A stretch of DNA of 64,000 nucleotides. It comes from Qipengyuania_B sp965214525. Lineage in GTDB: Bacteria; Pseudomonadota; Alphaproteobacteria; Sphingomonadales; Sphingomonadaceae. The position numbers were made by a program, and so were the translations under genes. Shown here one piece after another: positions 1-8,408 of the stretch. Position 1 is the stretch's first letter. Each line of letters begins with the position of its first letter. Location of the stretch: NCBI GenBank assembly GCA_965214525.1, contig OZ243959.1, forward strand, positions 62,001 to 126,000, written 5' to 3'. The notes beneath the pieces are model-generated. The model saw only the letters and a list, made by a program, of their open reading frames with translations, was not told the origin of the DNA and ran no database searches.

Positions 1-339
1 ATGCATGAGATACGCCTCGATCTCCACGATTTGGGTGACGCGCGCGAAAACGTATAACGGGAGCAGCACGGCCAGCAGCGCGGCCACGCGGCTGGCGGGG
101 GGCGGGCGCACAAAGGCCTTTGCCGTCGACCATTCGCGCCAAAGCAGCCACAGACCGGTGCACAAGATGATGGGCCCGTGCGCGCCCTCTTCTCCAGACC
201 ACCCGACCCTCGCGACGAACAGCATGGTGGGAACGACAAACAGCAACATCCCGGCGAGCAGTACGATATGCCCCAAGCCGAAGGACATCTGCCGGGCAGA
301 TGCGATGCATGTTTTATTCGCCGAAGCGAGAGTGGCCAT
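1..339 (-). CDS. Exosortase, N-terminal part (3' end outside window)
   Basis: The minus-strand frame starts at an ATG at 339, about seven bases after an AGGA Shine-Dalgarno sequence, and runs open to the window edge, giving 113 residues. It has hydrophobic segments near residues 23-43, 57-68 and 84-99. Between the first two lies W47 followed by AHGP at 53-56 and a Trp-rich helix; this matches the W...(S/A)HG...W pattern at the start of exosortase/EpsH proteins. Exosortases are inner-membrane transpeptidase-like enzymes that process proteins with PEP-CTERM tails. The next gene on the same strand encodes such a substrate, which supports the call. The catalytic Cys, Arg and His lie beyond the window and cannot be checked. 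The PEPxxWA partner suggests the sphingomonad-type exosortase, but the subtype is an inference. Confidence 0.75.
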   Translation of the reverse strand, partial: MATLASANKTCIASARQMSFGLGHIVLLAGMLLFVVPTMLFVARVGWSGEEGAHGPIILCTGLWLLWREWSTAKAFVRPPPASRVAALLAVLLPLYVFARVTQIVEIEAYLMH

Positions 340-526
340 TTTGTCCTAACGTCGGGTTCGCGTGCATCCTCCAAACCGGTGTGAAGGATTGGTAAGCGTC
401 CTACAAGGCAAAAGGTGAAGGTTTGGTTTGCAAGCATGTCAGCACCATTGCGGGGCTGGAGGCGGCCCTTGCGCGACGTGCCGGGACGATTATCGCCGCC
501 CGAGGGAAATCAACACACTCTCCTAC

Positions 527-556
527 AAAAAAAAGGGGGCCAACCGGCCCCCTTTT
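527..556 (-). terminator. Intrinsic terminator of the PEP-CTERM gene
   Basis: A perfect 7-bp stem GGGGGCC / GGCCCCC (535-541 and 546-552) with loop AACC lies 21 bases beyond the stop codon of the minus-strand PEP-CTERM gene. Read on the minus strand the hairpin is followed by eight T residues (527-534), a textbook rho-independent terminator. Four T residues on the other side make it weakly bidirectional. It separates the sorting substrate from the exosortase gene, so the two are probably transcribed separately. Confidence 0.9.
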
Positions 557-577
557 CCGTAAGCTAATCCCGCTCGA

Positions 578-1123
578 TCAAGCGAAATTGTACCGCACAC
601 GCGATTCGCGCGTTTCAGGCTTGCTGCGACGCATGCTGAAACCAACGGCCGCGAAGCCGAGCAGCATGAGCGCCCAGGTACCAGGCTCCGGCACTGCCGA
701 AGTCGGGATGAAGGCGACCGTTCCGCTGAACGATGCGTTGCCGCCCGAAGTACCACGAACGATCAACGTCTGCTCACCAACCATGGTGGGCAATTCGTTG
801 ATGAAGCCGAATTCGAAAGCGTCACGGCTTTCCGGGACCCGACCGAGCGTGAAAGCCACGCCGTTCAGGAAAACTTCCGTGAAATCGATGTCGCTCAAAG
901 CGCTGACGCGAATGGTCGATACTTCTGCGCTGGTCAGGCCAGCTTCTTCCAAATTGAAAGTGAAGATCGATTCGAACATTCCTTTTGTGGTGATCGTGTC
1001 ACCGAATTCGCCGGTCTTACGACCATCCTGATCCGTCAGGACGATTTCCGCGGCAGCAGCTTGCGTGGACAGCATGGCCATCGTTGCGAGCGAAGCAGCG
1101 GCTGAAAGCATTATATTTTTCAT
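578..1123 (-). CDS. PEPxxWA-CTERM sorting-domain protein
   Basis: This is a 181-residue secreted protein. It has an N-terminal signal peptide (residues 1-25, ending in AAAA) and a beta-rich middle. The C-terminus is a complete sorting signal: PEPGTWA at 145-151, a short hydrophobic helix (151-163), then RR at 165-166 and a basic tail. This is the sphingomonad PEPxxWA form of the PEP-CTERM signal. The start at 1123 has AAGGGG seven bases upstream. The middle domain resembles short FxDxF-type PEP-CTERM proteins but lacks a clean copy of that motif. The protein is probably cleaved and anchored or released at the surface by the adjacent exosortase; its own function is unknown. The tail after RR is somewhat long, at 15 residues. 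Confidence 0.85.
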   Translation of the reverse strand: MKNIMLSAAASLATMAMLSTQAAAAEIVLTDQDGRKTGEFGDTITTKGMFESIFTFNLEEAGLTSAEVSTIRVSALSDIDFTEVFLNGVAFTLGRVPESRDAFEFGFINELPTMVGEQTLIVRGTSGGNASFSGTVAFIPTSAVPEPGTWALMLLGFAAVGFSMRRSKPETRESRVRYNFA

Positions 1124-1644
1124 ACCAAAACCCCTTTTCGAGCATTCATTTTGCCACCTGGTTTATCCAGACAGCCATTGGGTGAACCGCGACCCAGTCC
1201 CTATCACCATCCACCTGCGTGGGACGTTGTTTTGCGTATGTTGTGCGAGTCGAGTTCTAGTTACCAAAGTCTTAATACCTTGGGAAGTTCCTGCTGCAAC
1301 GCGGAAATATCGATTTTCGCAGATGCGTACCAAACTGAAACATCTTAACCACGTTCGACATGGTTCGGTTCCCCGAGAAGCCGATTGGCGACGCTGCCTG
1401 TGCAGGATATGACCGCGTCATCGGCAGAACTTTACGCCGATCCCGGGTTGCGCATCATCTTTCGGGCTGCGAGCAACGCTTTGCATCTCGGTCTGCTACC
1501 GTGACGCGCCTTAACCGTGATCGACCCAAAAACCTGCTCGTCAGCCGCGCATTTCCCGTCATGAATATCCGTTAACCCTGGCTTTTATACCGGCTTTAAC
1601 GCCGATAGCCCAGTTTTTCCTCACTTGGAAAGGTGAGGGAAACC
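1124..1644. other. Intergenic region between divergent genes
   Basis: About 520 bases separate the starts of the divergent PEP-CTERM and DUF1996 genes. Short open frames exist (for example 1360-1575) but have no convincing ribosome binding site, composition or recognisable protein. The region must hold both promoters. I see no strong palindrome, RNA gene or repeat; it looks less GC-rich than the coding DNA around it. Confidence 0.5.
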
Positions 1645-2880
1645 ATGACGACGACCTATCGGATGTTGGCGCTGACGAGCTTGGCCGCGGTTCTTGCAGG
1701 ATGCGGGGGTTCGGACGGTACGCCTGCCCTGACCACGCCCCCCGATGTGGCCGTGGTGGAGACGCCGCCTGCACCAGCCCCCGCACCGACCCCGACGCCC
1801 CCGCCAGCGAACCAGCCGCCCCCGCCGCCGACGGAAGTTGCGGTGAAGGACAATAGCGGCATCTATCAACTTGCATCCATTGCGAGCAATTTCGACCGCG
1901 AACCGTTGATGTCGGTGGCTTCGGTGCCCGGCACCGCCGCGCCGGACGTGGTCGGGGCCTTCCGCTTTACCTGCAAGCCCAGCCATAACGCGTATGACGA
2001 TCCGATCGTCTTTCCAGGGCAACCGGGCCGCGCGCACCTCCATACCTTCTTCGGAAACACGTCGGCAGATGCCAACTCGACTTACGCCAGCCTGCGCACT
2101 GAAGGCGAGAGCACGTGCAAGAACAAGCTGAACCGCTCGGCCTACTGGGTTCCGGCAATGCTGAACGGGCAAGGCGGCGTGGTGATGCCCGATACCATCA
2201 TCATCTATTACAAGCGGCGGCCCGCCACTGATCCCGCTTGCCAGGGCGAGACCAAATGTATCGGGCTGCCGCGTGGCTTGCGGTACGTTTTCGGTGCCAC
2301 CATGGACGGGGTGGACGAGTTTGACCGCGTGCAGTTCTATTGCCAGGGCGGCACCAGCAGCGCAAAGGTCGAAACCTTGCCCGAGGCAGCGGCCAACTGC
2401 CCGGTTGGAGCACGGCTCACCGCGTCGATCGATGCTGCCGATTGCTGGAACGGCAAGGACCTCGACAGCGCCGATCACCGTTCGCACATGAGGGTAACCA
2501 CTCGCGACAAGCAGACCGGGCTGACAGCGTGCCCCTCGTCCCATCCATACCTGCTGCCGCGTTTCACCATGAAGGTGCAGTACATCGTTGACGAGACCCT
2601 CGATCGTTCGGGCGACCTTTCGACCTCGCGGCAGACCTGGCATTTCTCATCGGACCGTATGGCCGGAAAGACCGCCAGGATCGCCGGCTCGACGTTCCAT
2701 GCCGACTGGTTCGGCGCATGGGATGACGGTGTCTTGAACACGTGGCACGATCACTGCATCAACAAACTGCTGAACTGCTCGGACGGTATCTTGGGCGATG
2801 GAATGAAGATGGCGCAATCGAAGACCGCCTCGGCAAGCGGCCCCCGGGTCGTCGCCATGCCGCCCTTGCCACGGGGTTGA
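1645..2880 (+). CDS. DUF1996 domain lipoprotein
   Basis: Start chosen at ATG 1645, preceded by GGTGAGGGA; a GTG at 1633 would lie inside that Shine-Dalgarno. The 411-residue product has a lipoprotein signal with lipobox LAGC (Cys20), a Pro-rich linker (about 40-70) and then a DUF1996 domain. The domain is recognisable by the YDDP-IV-PGQPG-HLHTFFGNT pattern at about 110-140, and further His, Trp and Cys residues follow it. DUF1996 is shared by fungi and bacteria and has no proven reaction; its clustered His residues suggest a metal or polysaccharide site. Probably outer-membrane or periplasmic. It converges on the halogenase-like gene and shares a strong hairpin with it. Confidence 0.8.
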   Translation: MTTTYRMLALTSLAAVLAGCGGSDGTPALTTPPDVAVVETPPAPAPAPTPTPPPANQPPPPPTEVAVKDNSGIYQLASIASNFDREPLMSVASVPGTAAPDVVGAFRFTCKPSHNAYDDPIVFPGQPGRAHLHTFFGNTSADANSTYASLRTEGESTCKNKLNRSAYWVPAMLNGQGGVVMPDTIIIYYKRRPATDPACQGETKCIGLPRGLRYVFGATMDGVDEFDRVQFYCQGGTSSAKVETLPEAAANCPVGARLTASIDAADCWNGKDLDSADHRSHMRVTTRDKQTGLTACPSSHPYLLPRFTMKVQYIVDETLDRSGDLSTSRQTWHFSSDRMAGKTARIAGSTFHADWFGAWDDGVLNTWHDHCINKLLNCSDGILGDGMKMAQSKTASASGPRVVAMPPLPRG

Positions 2881-2887
2881 CGCCCGC

Positions 2888-2919
2888 CTGCCGGGCGCTG
2901 GCTCTCAAGCGCCCGGCAG
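2888..2919. terminator. 12-bp hairpin between convergent genes
   Basis: A perfect 12-bp inverted repeat, CTGCCGGGCGCT (2888-2899) and AGCGCCCGGCAG (2908-2919), with an 8-base loop. It sits between the stop of the DUF1996 gene and the stop of the minus-strand halogenase-like gene, and its right arm enters the last codons of the latter. There is no T tract on either side, so it is a bidirectional hairpin that would block or stabilise both 3' ends rather than a classical intrinsic terminator. Confidence 0.65.
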
Positions 2920-4416
2920 ACCACTAATGGACGCCCCATCGGGCGGCGGGCTGAAATTAAGGACGCTTCGTGAAAGGATCATCTCCACCGGCTCATCTAT
3001 CGGGGGTGGCGGCAGGTGATCGTTCGCCAGTTTGGGAAATCTCCCATAGCCGGCGAACAGGCAATGCCAACTCGCGAGGCTGTAGGCGGATCCGGAACCG
3101 TAGATTTGTCGCAACGCCTCCGCCAAGTCGGTCTTGGTGTACCACGCCGTCATCACCGCCTTCAACGCGTCCGACAGGGCATCGTTTGCCGCGTTTTCCC
3201 GCCAATATAGCGTGTCCGTGCGCTGATTGAGGCGGTAATGGGCGACGATGTAGTCGCGGATACCTTCGTACCGCCTGGAAATCGAGCGATTGAACGCATC
3301 CCGGTGCCGGGGCGTGTACCCGCCCTGGTCGTACGCCTGTGCAAATTCGAGCGCGGTCGTAATGACGATATGGAGGGCCGTTGCTTCCAGGGGTTCCATG
3401 AAACCCTGCGCCAGCCCGGCGGCAAGGCAATTGCCGGTCCAGCTATCCTCCAGCCGACCGACCTTCAAGGTCAGGATGCGGGCCGCCGCCTCATTGTCCT
3501 TCGCACCAAGCGCGCGACGCAACTCGGCCTCGGCATCGCCGTCGGAGATGTGCCGGGAAGAATAGACATAGCCATTGCCTGTTCGACTGGTCAGGGGGAT
3601 CGACCAGCGCCAGCCGGCCGACATGGCGACGGCTTCGGTTTGGGGGCGGAAGGAACGGGCACTGCTCGTCGGCATCACGACAGCGCGATCGTTAAAGAGG
3701 TTTTCGGTAAACGGAATGAACTTGGCGCCAAGGGCACCATGCGCGATCACGGCGCGAAAGCCGGAGCAATCGACGAAGATGTCGCCTGCGATCCGTTCTC
3801 CGCCCTCGACGATCAGCGCGGCGATATTCCCTGCTTCGCCAGCTTCAACGCGTGTTACCTTCGCCTGCCGATGGCTAACGCCACGCGCGACCGCCCAATC
3901 GCGAAGGAACGCGCCCAGCTTGTAGGCATCGAAGTGATAACCGTAACTTGGCGGAAAGGGGAATGCTTCGACCGGTGCGGGGTGCATGCCCGCATTAGCC
4001 AGACGGGTCGCCAAGAACCAATCGTCGGGATGGGCCGGCACATTGTCCCCATGACGGCGCCGGCTGCAATTGTGCCGGAAGGCGGGCTCGGTATGCAGAT
4101 CGACTGGGCCCGGGAAGGGATGAAAATAGCTTTCGAACCCTGGTTGTTCGCTCCATCCGGAAAACCGTATACCCAACTTGAAGGTCGCGTCGCAGGCCGG
4201 CATCCAGTCCGCTTCGGCAATACCAAGATGGTCGAAGAACGCCTTCAATTGCGGCGTCGATCCTTCGCCCACCCCGATGATGCCGATCTCCGGACTTTCA
4301 ACGAGGGTGACCGTACCGCCTTTGCCGCCCCATTCGTGGTGGAGCAGGCAAGCCGTGATCCAGCCCGCGCTGCCTCCTCCCAGTATCACGACATCGGGGG
4401 GATGCCCCCAGCTCAC
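2905..4416 (-). CDS. Tryptophan-halogenase-family flavoprotein (distal gene)
   Basis: A 503-residue flavin-dependent halogenase family protein. The dinucleotide-binding GGGSAGW is at 13-19, the second flavin motif GVGEGSTP at 48-55, and the lysine corresponding to the catalytic Lys of PrnA is K80. WxWxIP (W269, W271, IP 273-274) is complete. These residues argue that flavin binding and hypohalous-acid chemistry are possible. The gene overlaps the upstream GH97 gene by four bases (ATGA) and is last in an alpha-glucan operon, so free tryptophan is an unlikely substrate. Homologues beside TonB receptors are common in Caulobacter-like and sphingomonad genomes, with unknown roles. The first flavin-motif variant (GEGST rather than GEAT) differs from the second halogenase in this operon. 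Confidence 0.85.
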   Translation of the reverse strand: MSWGHPPDVVILGGGSAGWITACLLHHEWGGKGGTVTLVESPEIGIIGVGEGSTPQLKAFFDHLGIAEADWMPACDATFKLGIRFSGWSEQPGFESYFHPFPGPVDLHTEPAFRHNCSRRRHGDNVPAHPDDWFLATRLANAGMHPAPVEAFPFPPSYGYHFDAYKLGAFLRDWAVARGVSHRQAKVTRVEAGEAGNIAALIVEGGERIAGDIFVDCSGFRAVIAHGALGAKFIPFTENLFNDRAVVMPTSSARSFRPQTEAVAMSAGWRWSIPLTSRTGNGYVYSSRHISDGDAEAELRRALGAKDNEAAARILTLKVGRLEDSWTGNCLAAGLAQGFMEPLEATALHIVITTALEFAQAYDQGGYTPRHRDAFNRSISRRYEGIRDYIVAHYRLNQRTDTLYWRENAANDALSDALKAVMTAWYTKTDLAEALRQIYGSGSAYSLASWHCLFAGYGRFPKLANDHLPPPPIDEPVEMILSRSVLNFSPPPDGASISGLPGA

Positions 4417-6524
4417 CTCTTTGGCGCCAGCCTTATCGCCAGCCCACCGCCCGGCGCCAGCCGCGCCGAATAGGTGTCTCCTTTGCGGAAAGTCTTGGTA
4501 TCGTAAGCTATTTCGTGCCTGGATTCATCTTCATATGTATTGGTCGCGCTGTCCTTGTAGATGGTGCCAGTGTACGTTTTGCCTGCCTCGAGAAAATCGA
4601 ATGACAGGTTCACCGTACGCTCCGTCGCATCGTTGACCCCGCCGGCATACCATCGCTCGCTGTTGCGATCCTTGCGCGCAAAGATTGCGTAATCCCCTAC
4701 TTCGCCTGCGATCAGGCGACTTTCCGCCCAATCGGCGGGCACGTCTTTGATAAACGCCAACTCCCGTGGGTGGGCGGCCAGGCTTTCGATGAAATCCGCT
4801 GCCATCTGGATCGGCGAATAGATCGCCAGATACAGCCCCAACTGCTTGGCTAGGGTGGACGAGAAGGGCATTTTGTCGCTGCCGACCAGCCCCAGCACGC
4901 CGGGTGTGTAATCCATCGGTCCCGACAGCATGCGCGTATAGACGAGCGTGGGATCGTGATCCGGACCGTTCCCGAACCTCGCCCAGGCGTTGTATTCCTG
5001 CCCCCGCGCGCCCTCACGTGCGACCCAGTTCGGATAGGTGCGGCGCAGGCCGGTATCCTTGACCGGCTCGTGCGGGTTGATGGCGATGCGGCGCTTTGCA
5101 GCTTCGGTCACCACCTTCAGGTGATGCTGAACCTGCCGCTGCCCATCGTGCCACTCGAACACTTCGCCATCGCTGCACGGCTCGGCGATGTCGGCGTTGC
5201 AGGAGATGATGCCGCCCGCGTCGGCGACATAGCCGGTCTTGACGACATCGACACCATTGGCAGCGTAAAGGTCCAGGCCTTCTTCCATTTGGCGCTCATA
5301 CACTTCAATATTGCCGCCGGTTTCGTGGTGGCCGACGAGATGGACGCCTTTTTTTCGGGCGTATGCAGTCACTTCCTGAAAGTCGAAATCAGGGTAGGAC
5401 CGGGTAAAGCTGTAATCGCGCCCGTTGCCGAACCAGTTGCCATCCCAGCCGTAATTCCAGCCTTCGATCAGGACGCCGCGAAAACCGTGCTTCGCGGCGA
5501 AGTCGATGTATTCCTTCGCCCGCTCCGTCGTCGCTCCGTGGTTTGGTCCCTGCGCCCAGCTCCAATCGCCTCGGATCATACCCCACCAGATACCGATATA
5601 CTTGGCCGGTTCGAACCAGGAGACATCCCCCAGCCTGTTCGGCTCGTTGAGATTGAGTTCCAAATTGCTTTCGACGAGCCCGGCCGCGCCGTCGGTGATG
5701 CGAATGGTACGCCACGGGGTCGTGAAGGCACCCCGGCGCACCACTTTAGCGCCGCGGCTGGAAGGGGCCAGTTGCGCGCGGAACCGCGTGCCGTTCATCC
5801 GTCGCAGCCACATGCCCGAATAATCCACTAGCGCCGCTTCGTGAAACGCCAAATGGGTGTTGTCCTCCAGCCGGACCGTCATCGGCGTGTGCGCCATCCC
5901 GACCTCGCGGATGGGCGTCTGGTTGTAGGTGTATTCGTAGCGGTTCCAATCCCCGCCCGGAATCCACCAGGCGGTGCCTTCGCGCGCAATGACGAATTCG
6001 GTCAATTCCTCCGTGATGCGGGTCGCACCCGGCCCGGCGTTTTCCGGGAACTCGTAGCGGAAGCCCACCCCATCGTCGAATACCCGCAGGCGCACCGTCA
6101 GCGCCCGCTTCGAGGTATCCCGGTTCTCCCGGAAGGTGACGGCAAGCTCGTTATGATGATCGCGGACGTAGCGGCGCTCACCCCAGGGCTGCTCCCAGGT
6201 ATCGTCCTTCGTCGCGGTAATGGCGTTCTCGACCATGAAGTTGCGGCGCATCGGTTCGGCATCGGCGAAGGTGAATCCAAGATCGGATTCAGCGATGATT
6301 TCTTTTCCGTCCTTCCATACTCGGTAGAAGGGCACGCCGTCGTTATCGACATCGAGTTCGGCTTCGATCGAGCCATCGGGCGAGGCGACCTTGGCGGCGG
6401 CAACCGGCATGGCCGTCGCCGTCAGCAAGGCGGCGAACCCTGCATGGACGATCCTTGAGAGGAGCAAACCGCCCGACGAGTTGCGGGCGACGGACTGCGG
6501 CGCGGAGGGGGCTTCATGTGACAT
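4413..6524 (-). CDS. Glycoside hydrolase family 97 (SusB-like alpha-glucosidase)
   Basis: A 703-residue exported enzyme. Residues about 20-44 form a signal peptide ending AAA, followed by the N-terminal beta-sandwich of GH97 and a TIM-barrel with the signature GVLIEGWNYGWDGNW near 340. Carboxylates are present in the later segments NPHEP and REGARGQE, where SusB-type enzymes carry their catalytic and calcium-binding glutamates; I cannot assign the exact inverting or retaining class by eye. GH97 enzymes hydrolyse alpha-glucosides or alpha-galactosides, usually in the periplasm. The gene lies between GH13 and a halogenase-like gene on one transcript. The start at ATG 6524 has AGGATG upstream. 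Alpha-glucosidase acting on maltodextrins is the likely role. Confidence 0.88.
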   Translation of the reverse strand: MSHEAPSAPQSVARNSSGGLLLSRIVHAGFAALLTATAMPVAAAKVASPDGSIEAELDVDNDGVPFYRVWKDGKEIIAESDLGFTFADAEPMRRNFMVENAITATKDDTWEQPWGERRYVRDHHNELAVTFRENRDTSKRALTVRLRVFDDGVGFRYEFPENAGPGATRITEELTEFVIAREGTAWWIPGGDWNRYEYTYNQTPIREVGMAHTPMTVRLEDNTHLAFHEAALVDYSGMWLRRMNGTRFRAQLAPSSRGAKVVRRGAFTTPWRTIRITDGAAGLVESNLELNLNEPNRLGDVSWFEPAKYIGIWWGMIRGDWSWAQGPNHGATTERAKEYIDFAAKHGFRGVLIEGWNYGWDGNWFGNGRDYSFTRSYPDFDFQEVTAYARKKGVHLVGHHETGGNIEVYERQMEEGLDLYAANGVDVVKTGYVADAGGIISCNADIAEPCSDGEVFEWHDGQRQVQHHLKVVTEAAKRRIAINPHEPVKDTGLRRTYPNWVAREGARGQEYNAWARFGNGPDHDPTLVYTRMLSGPMDYTPGVLGLVGSDKMPFSSTLAKQLGLYLAIYSPIQMAADFIESLAAHPRELAFIKDVPADWAESRLIAGEVGDYAIFARKDRNSERWYAGGVNDATERTVNLSFDFLEAGKTYTGTIYKDSATNTYEDESRHEIAYDTKTFRKGDTYSARLAPGGGLAIRLAPKR

Positions 6525-6563
6525 GCTGGAGCATCCTGTTCAAGATCGCGATGGAAACGAAAT

Positions 6564-8408
6564 TCATCGTGGCGGCGGCGTCATATCGCACGCCGCATAG
6601 CCGAACGCGGGGAGAGTAATGCGCGCCGAGCCCGGCGCCTGCAGTGTCGCTTCGCACGGACCAAGCGGCAGCAGATTGGTGACCTCGTAAGATATCTCGA
6701 CATTGCGGGTGATCGGGCGATCTGAAGTGTTGAAGGCGACCAGCACCCGGTTCCCGCTCGCCGCATCGAAACGTTCCACGGCAAGCAGTCCCGGCCCTTC
6801 GTGATCGGCTGCGCGAATGATGGACGAGCCACGCTGTAATGCTCGCGAGGCAAGGCGCACCTTTGATAAAGCCGCGATTTGCCGGTAGAGCGGATGCCGG
6901 GTGTCGTAATTTTCCTGCGCCGTCGTTGCATCGGTACCCAGCAGATCGTTGTCATTGTAAACCGTCACCTGGCTTGGGAACATGTCCTCCCTCGCAAGCT
7001 GGTCGTTGCCGTCCGAGATGAAGCCCTGTTCGTCGCCATAATAAATCGTGGGAACACCGCGCAGCAAGAACATCATCGCGTGACCAAGTTCGGTGCGGGC
7101 CAGCAATTCGCCTGGCGAGGCAGTCGGTATCAATTGCCGAAGGTACATGGAATAGCGACCGTAATCGTGGTTGCCGAGGAATGTCGGCAGACCTAGCGCG
7201 GTGCCCGCGCCGCCAGGGTAGATGACATCCTGTTCCAAGAAACTGGCCATTATAAGGGGTGCTTCGCGGCCGCTGCCAACCAGTTGCGCAGCCTTGGCGA
7301 AACCCATGTCGAGCGCATAGGGCAGGTCGCTTTCCCGCATTACCTGTGCGGCCAGCGTCGCGGTAGGCGTGTCGTAAGCGATTTCCCCGAAGATATGAAA
7401 GTTGGGGATACCGCGTTCCCGGGCCCGTTCCAGCATTGCTGGGACGAATGCTTGCCAGAACTCGGGGTTCACATGCTTGGCGGTATCGATGCGGAAGCCA
7501 TCGACCCCGAACTGCGTGATCCAGTCTCCGAAGATGTCGATCATTCCGGAAAGAACCCGGGGATGCTCGGTAAACAGATCGTCCAGCCCCACGAAATCGC
7601 CGTGCCTGCTGCTTTCACCGACCCAGAACGTGTCTCCTCGATTATGATAGTAGATCGGATCGTTGAGCCAGGCGGGCACTTTCACATTCCGCTCCGCGTC
7701 CGGCACGACGGGCGTATAGGCATAGCCTGGATCGGTCAGGGCCGCCCAGTTCGCCTCGCTCGGGTCGGTTTCGCCGCCGAAACCTGGGTTGATACGCGCA
7801 CCACCGGGATTACCTTGCGTCGAGTAAGGGTAATCGGCCTTGCTGCGATAGGCGTAGCCGGTCGCATCCCCTTCTGCATAGCGGATGACATCGGCCGTAT
7901 GGTTGGTGATGATGTCCATATAGACCTTCATCCCGCGCTCATGCGCCGCAGCGACAAAGGCTCGGAATGATTCGTTCGTGCCGAAATGCGGATCGACTTG
8001 CGTGAAGTCCGTTACCCAATAGCCGTGATAGCCAGCGCTTTCGTCGCCCGGCGGACCTTGCACCGGCTTGTTCTTGAAGATCGGCGCGAACCAGATGGCG
8101 GTGACGCCAAGGCCTTGGATGTAGTCCAGCCTAGCGGTCAGTCCCGCAAGGTCACCGCCATGGTAGAACCCCTTGGCGGCAGGGTCATAGCCGCTGGCAA
8201 GGCGGTCGGATGGGTAGCCACCCAGATCGTTGGCGCGTTCGCCATTCGCGAACCGGTCGGGCAGCACGAAATAGATCACCTCGTCGGTCACCGGCCGCTG
8301 CCGGAAATCCTGTGCCGCAGACGGCGCGATCGCGCTCGGCTGGGCGGTGGCGCAGGCGGGCAGTGTCGCGGCCAGAGCCAAAGTGAGGGCGGTGTGGCGC
8401 ACTTTCAT
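6564..8408 (-). CDS. Alpha-amylase family GH13 lipoprotein
   Basis: A 614-residue GH13 enzyme with a lipoprotein signal (lipobox LPAC, Cys19), so probably tethered to the outer membrane facing the periplasm or the surface. The four GH13 regions are visible: MDIITNH (region I), GFRIDTAKH with the nucleophile Asp (II), FGEI with the acid/base Glu (III) and FLGNHD (IV). A C-terminal beta domain follows. It likely cleaves internal alpha-1,4 bonds of starch or maltodextrins. It overlaps the upstream halogenase-like gene by four bases (ATGA) and precedes GH97 by 39 bases, so it belongs to the receptor-led operon under probable LacI control. Confidence 0.92.
   Translation of the reverse strand: MKVRHTALTLALAATLPACATAQPSAIAPSAAQDFRQRPVTDEVIYFVLPDRFANGERANDLGGYPSDRLASGYDPAAKGFYHGGDLAGLTARLDYIQGLGVTAIWFAPIFKNKPVQGPPGDESAGYHGYWVTDFTQVDPHFGTNESFRAFVAAAHERGMKVYMDIITNHTADVIRYAEGDATGYAYRSKADYPYSTQGNPGGARINPGFGGETDPSEANWAALTDPGYAYTPVVPDAERNVKVPAWLNDPIYYHNRGDTFWVGESSRHGDFVGLDDLFTEHPRVLSGMIDIFGDWITQFGVDGFRIDTAKHVNPEFWQAFVPAMLERARERGIPNFHIFGEIAYDTPTATLAAQVMRESDLPYALDMGFAKAAQLVGSGREAPLIMASFLEQDVIYPGGAGTALGLPTFLGNHDYGRYSMYLRQLIPTASPGELLARTELGHAMMFLLRGVPTIYYGDEQGFISDGNDQLAREDMFPSQVTVYNDNDLLGTDATTAQENYDTRHPLYRQIAALSKVRLASRALQRGSSIIRAADHEGPGLLAVERFDAASGNRVLVAFNTSDRPITRNVEISYEVTNLLPLGPCEATLQAPGSARITLPAFGYAACDMTPPPR

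Noticed and set aside
1360..1575. Short open frame in the first intergenic region
   Set aside because: No Shine-Dalgarno, no recognisable protein, and composition unlike neighbouring genes.
3238..4473. Plus-strand open frame antisense to the distal halogenase-like gene
   Set aside because: Shadow of the minus-strand halogenase, whose GGGSAGW, K80 and WxWxIP motifs are in the other frame.
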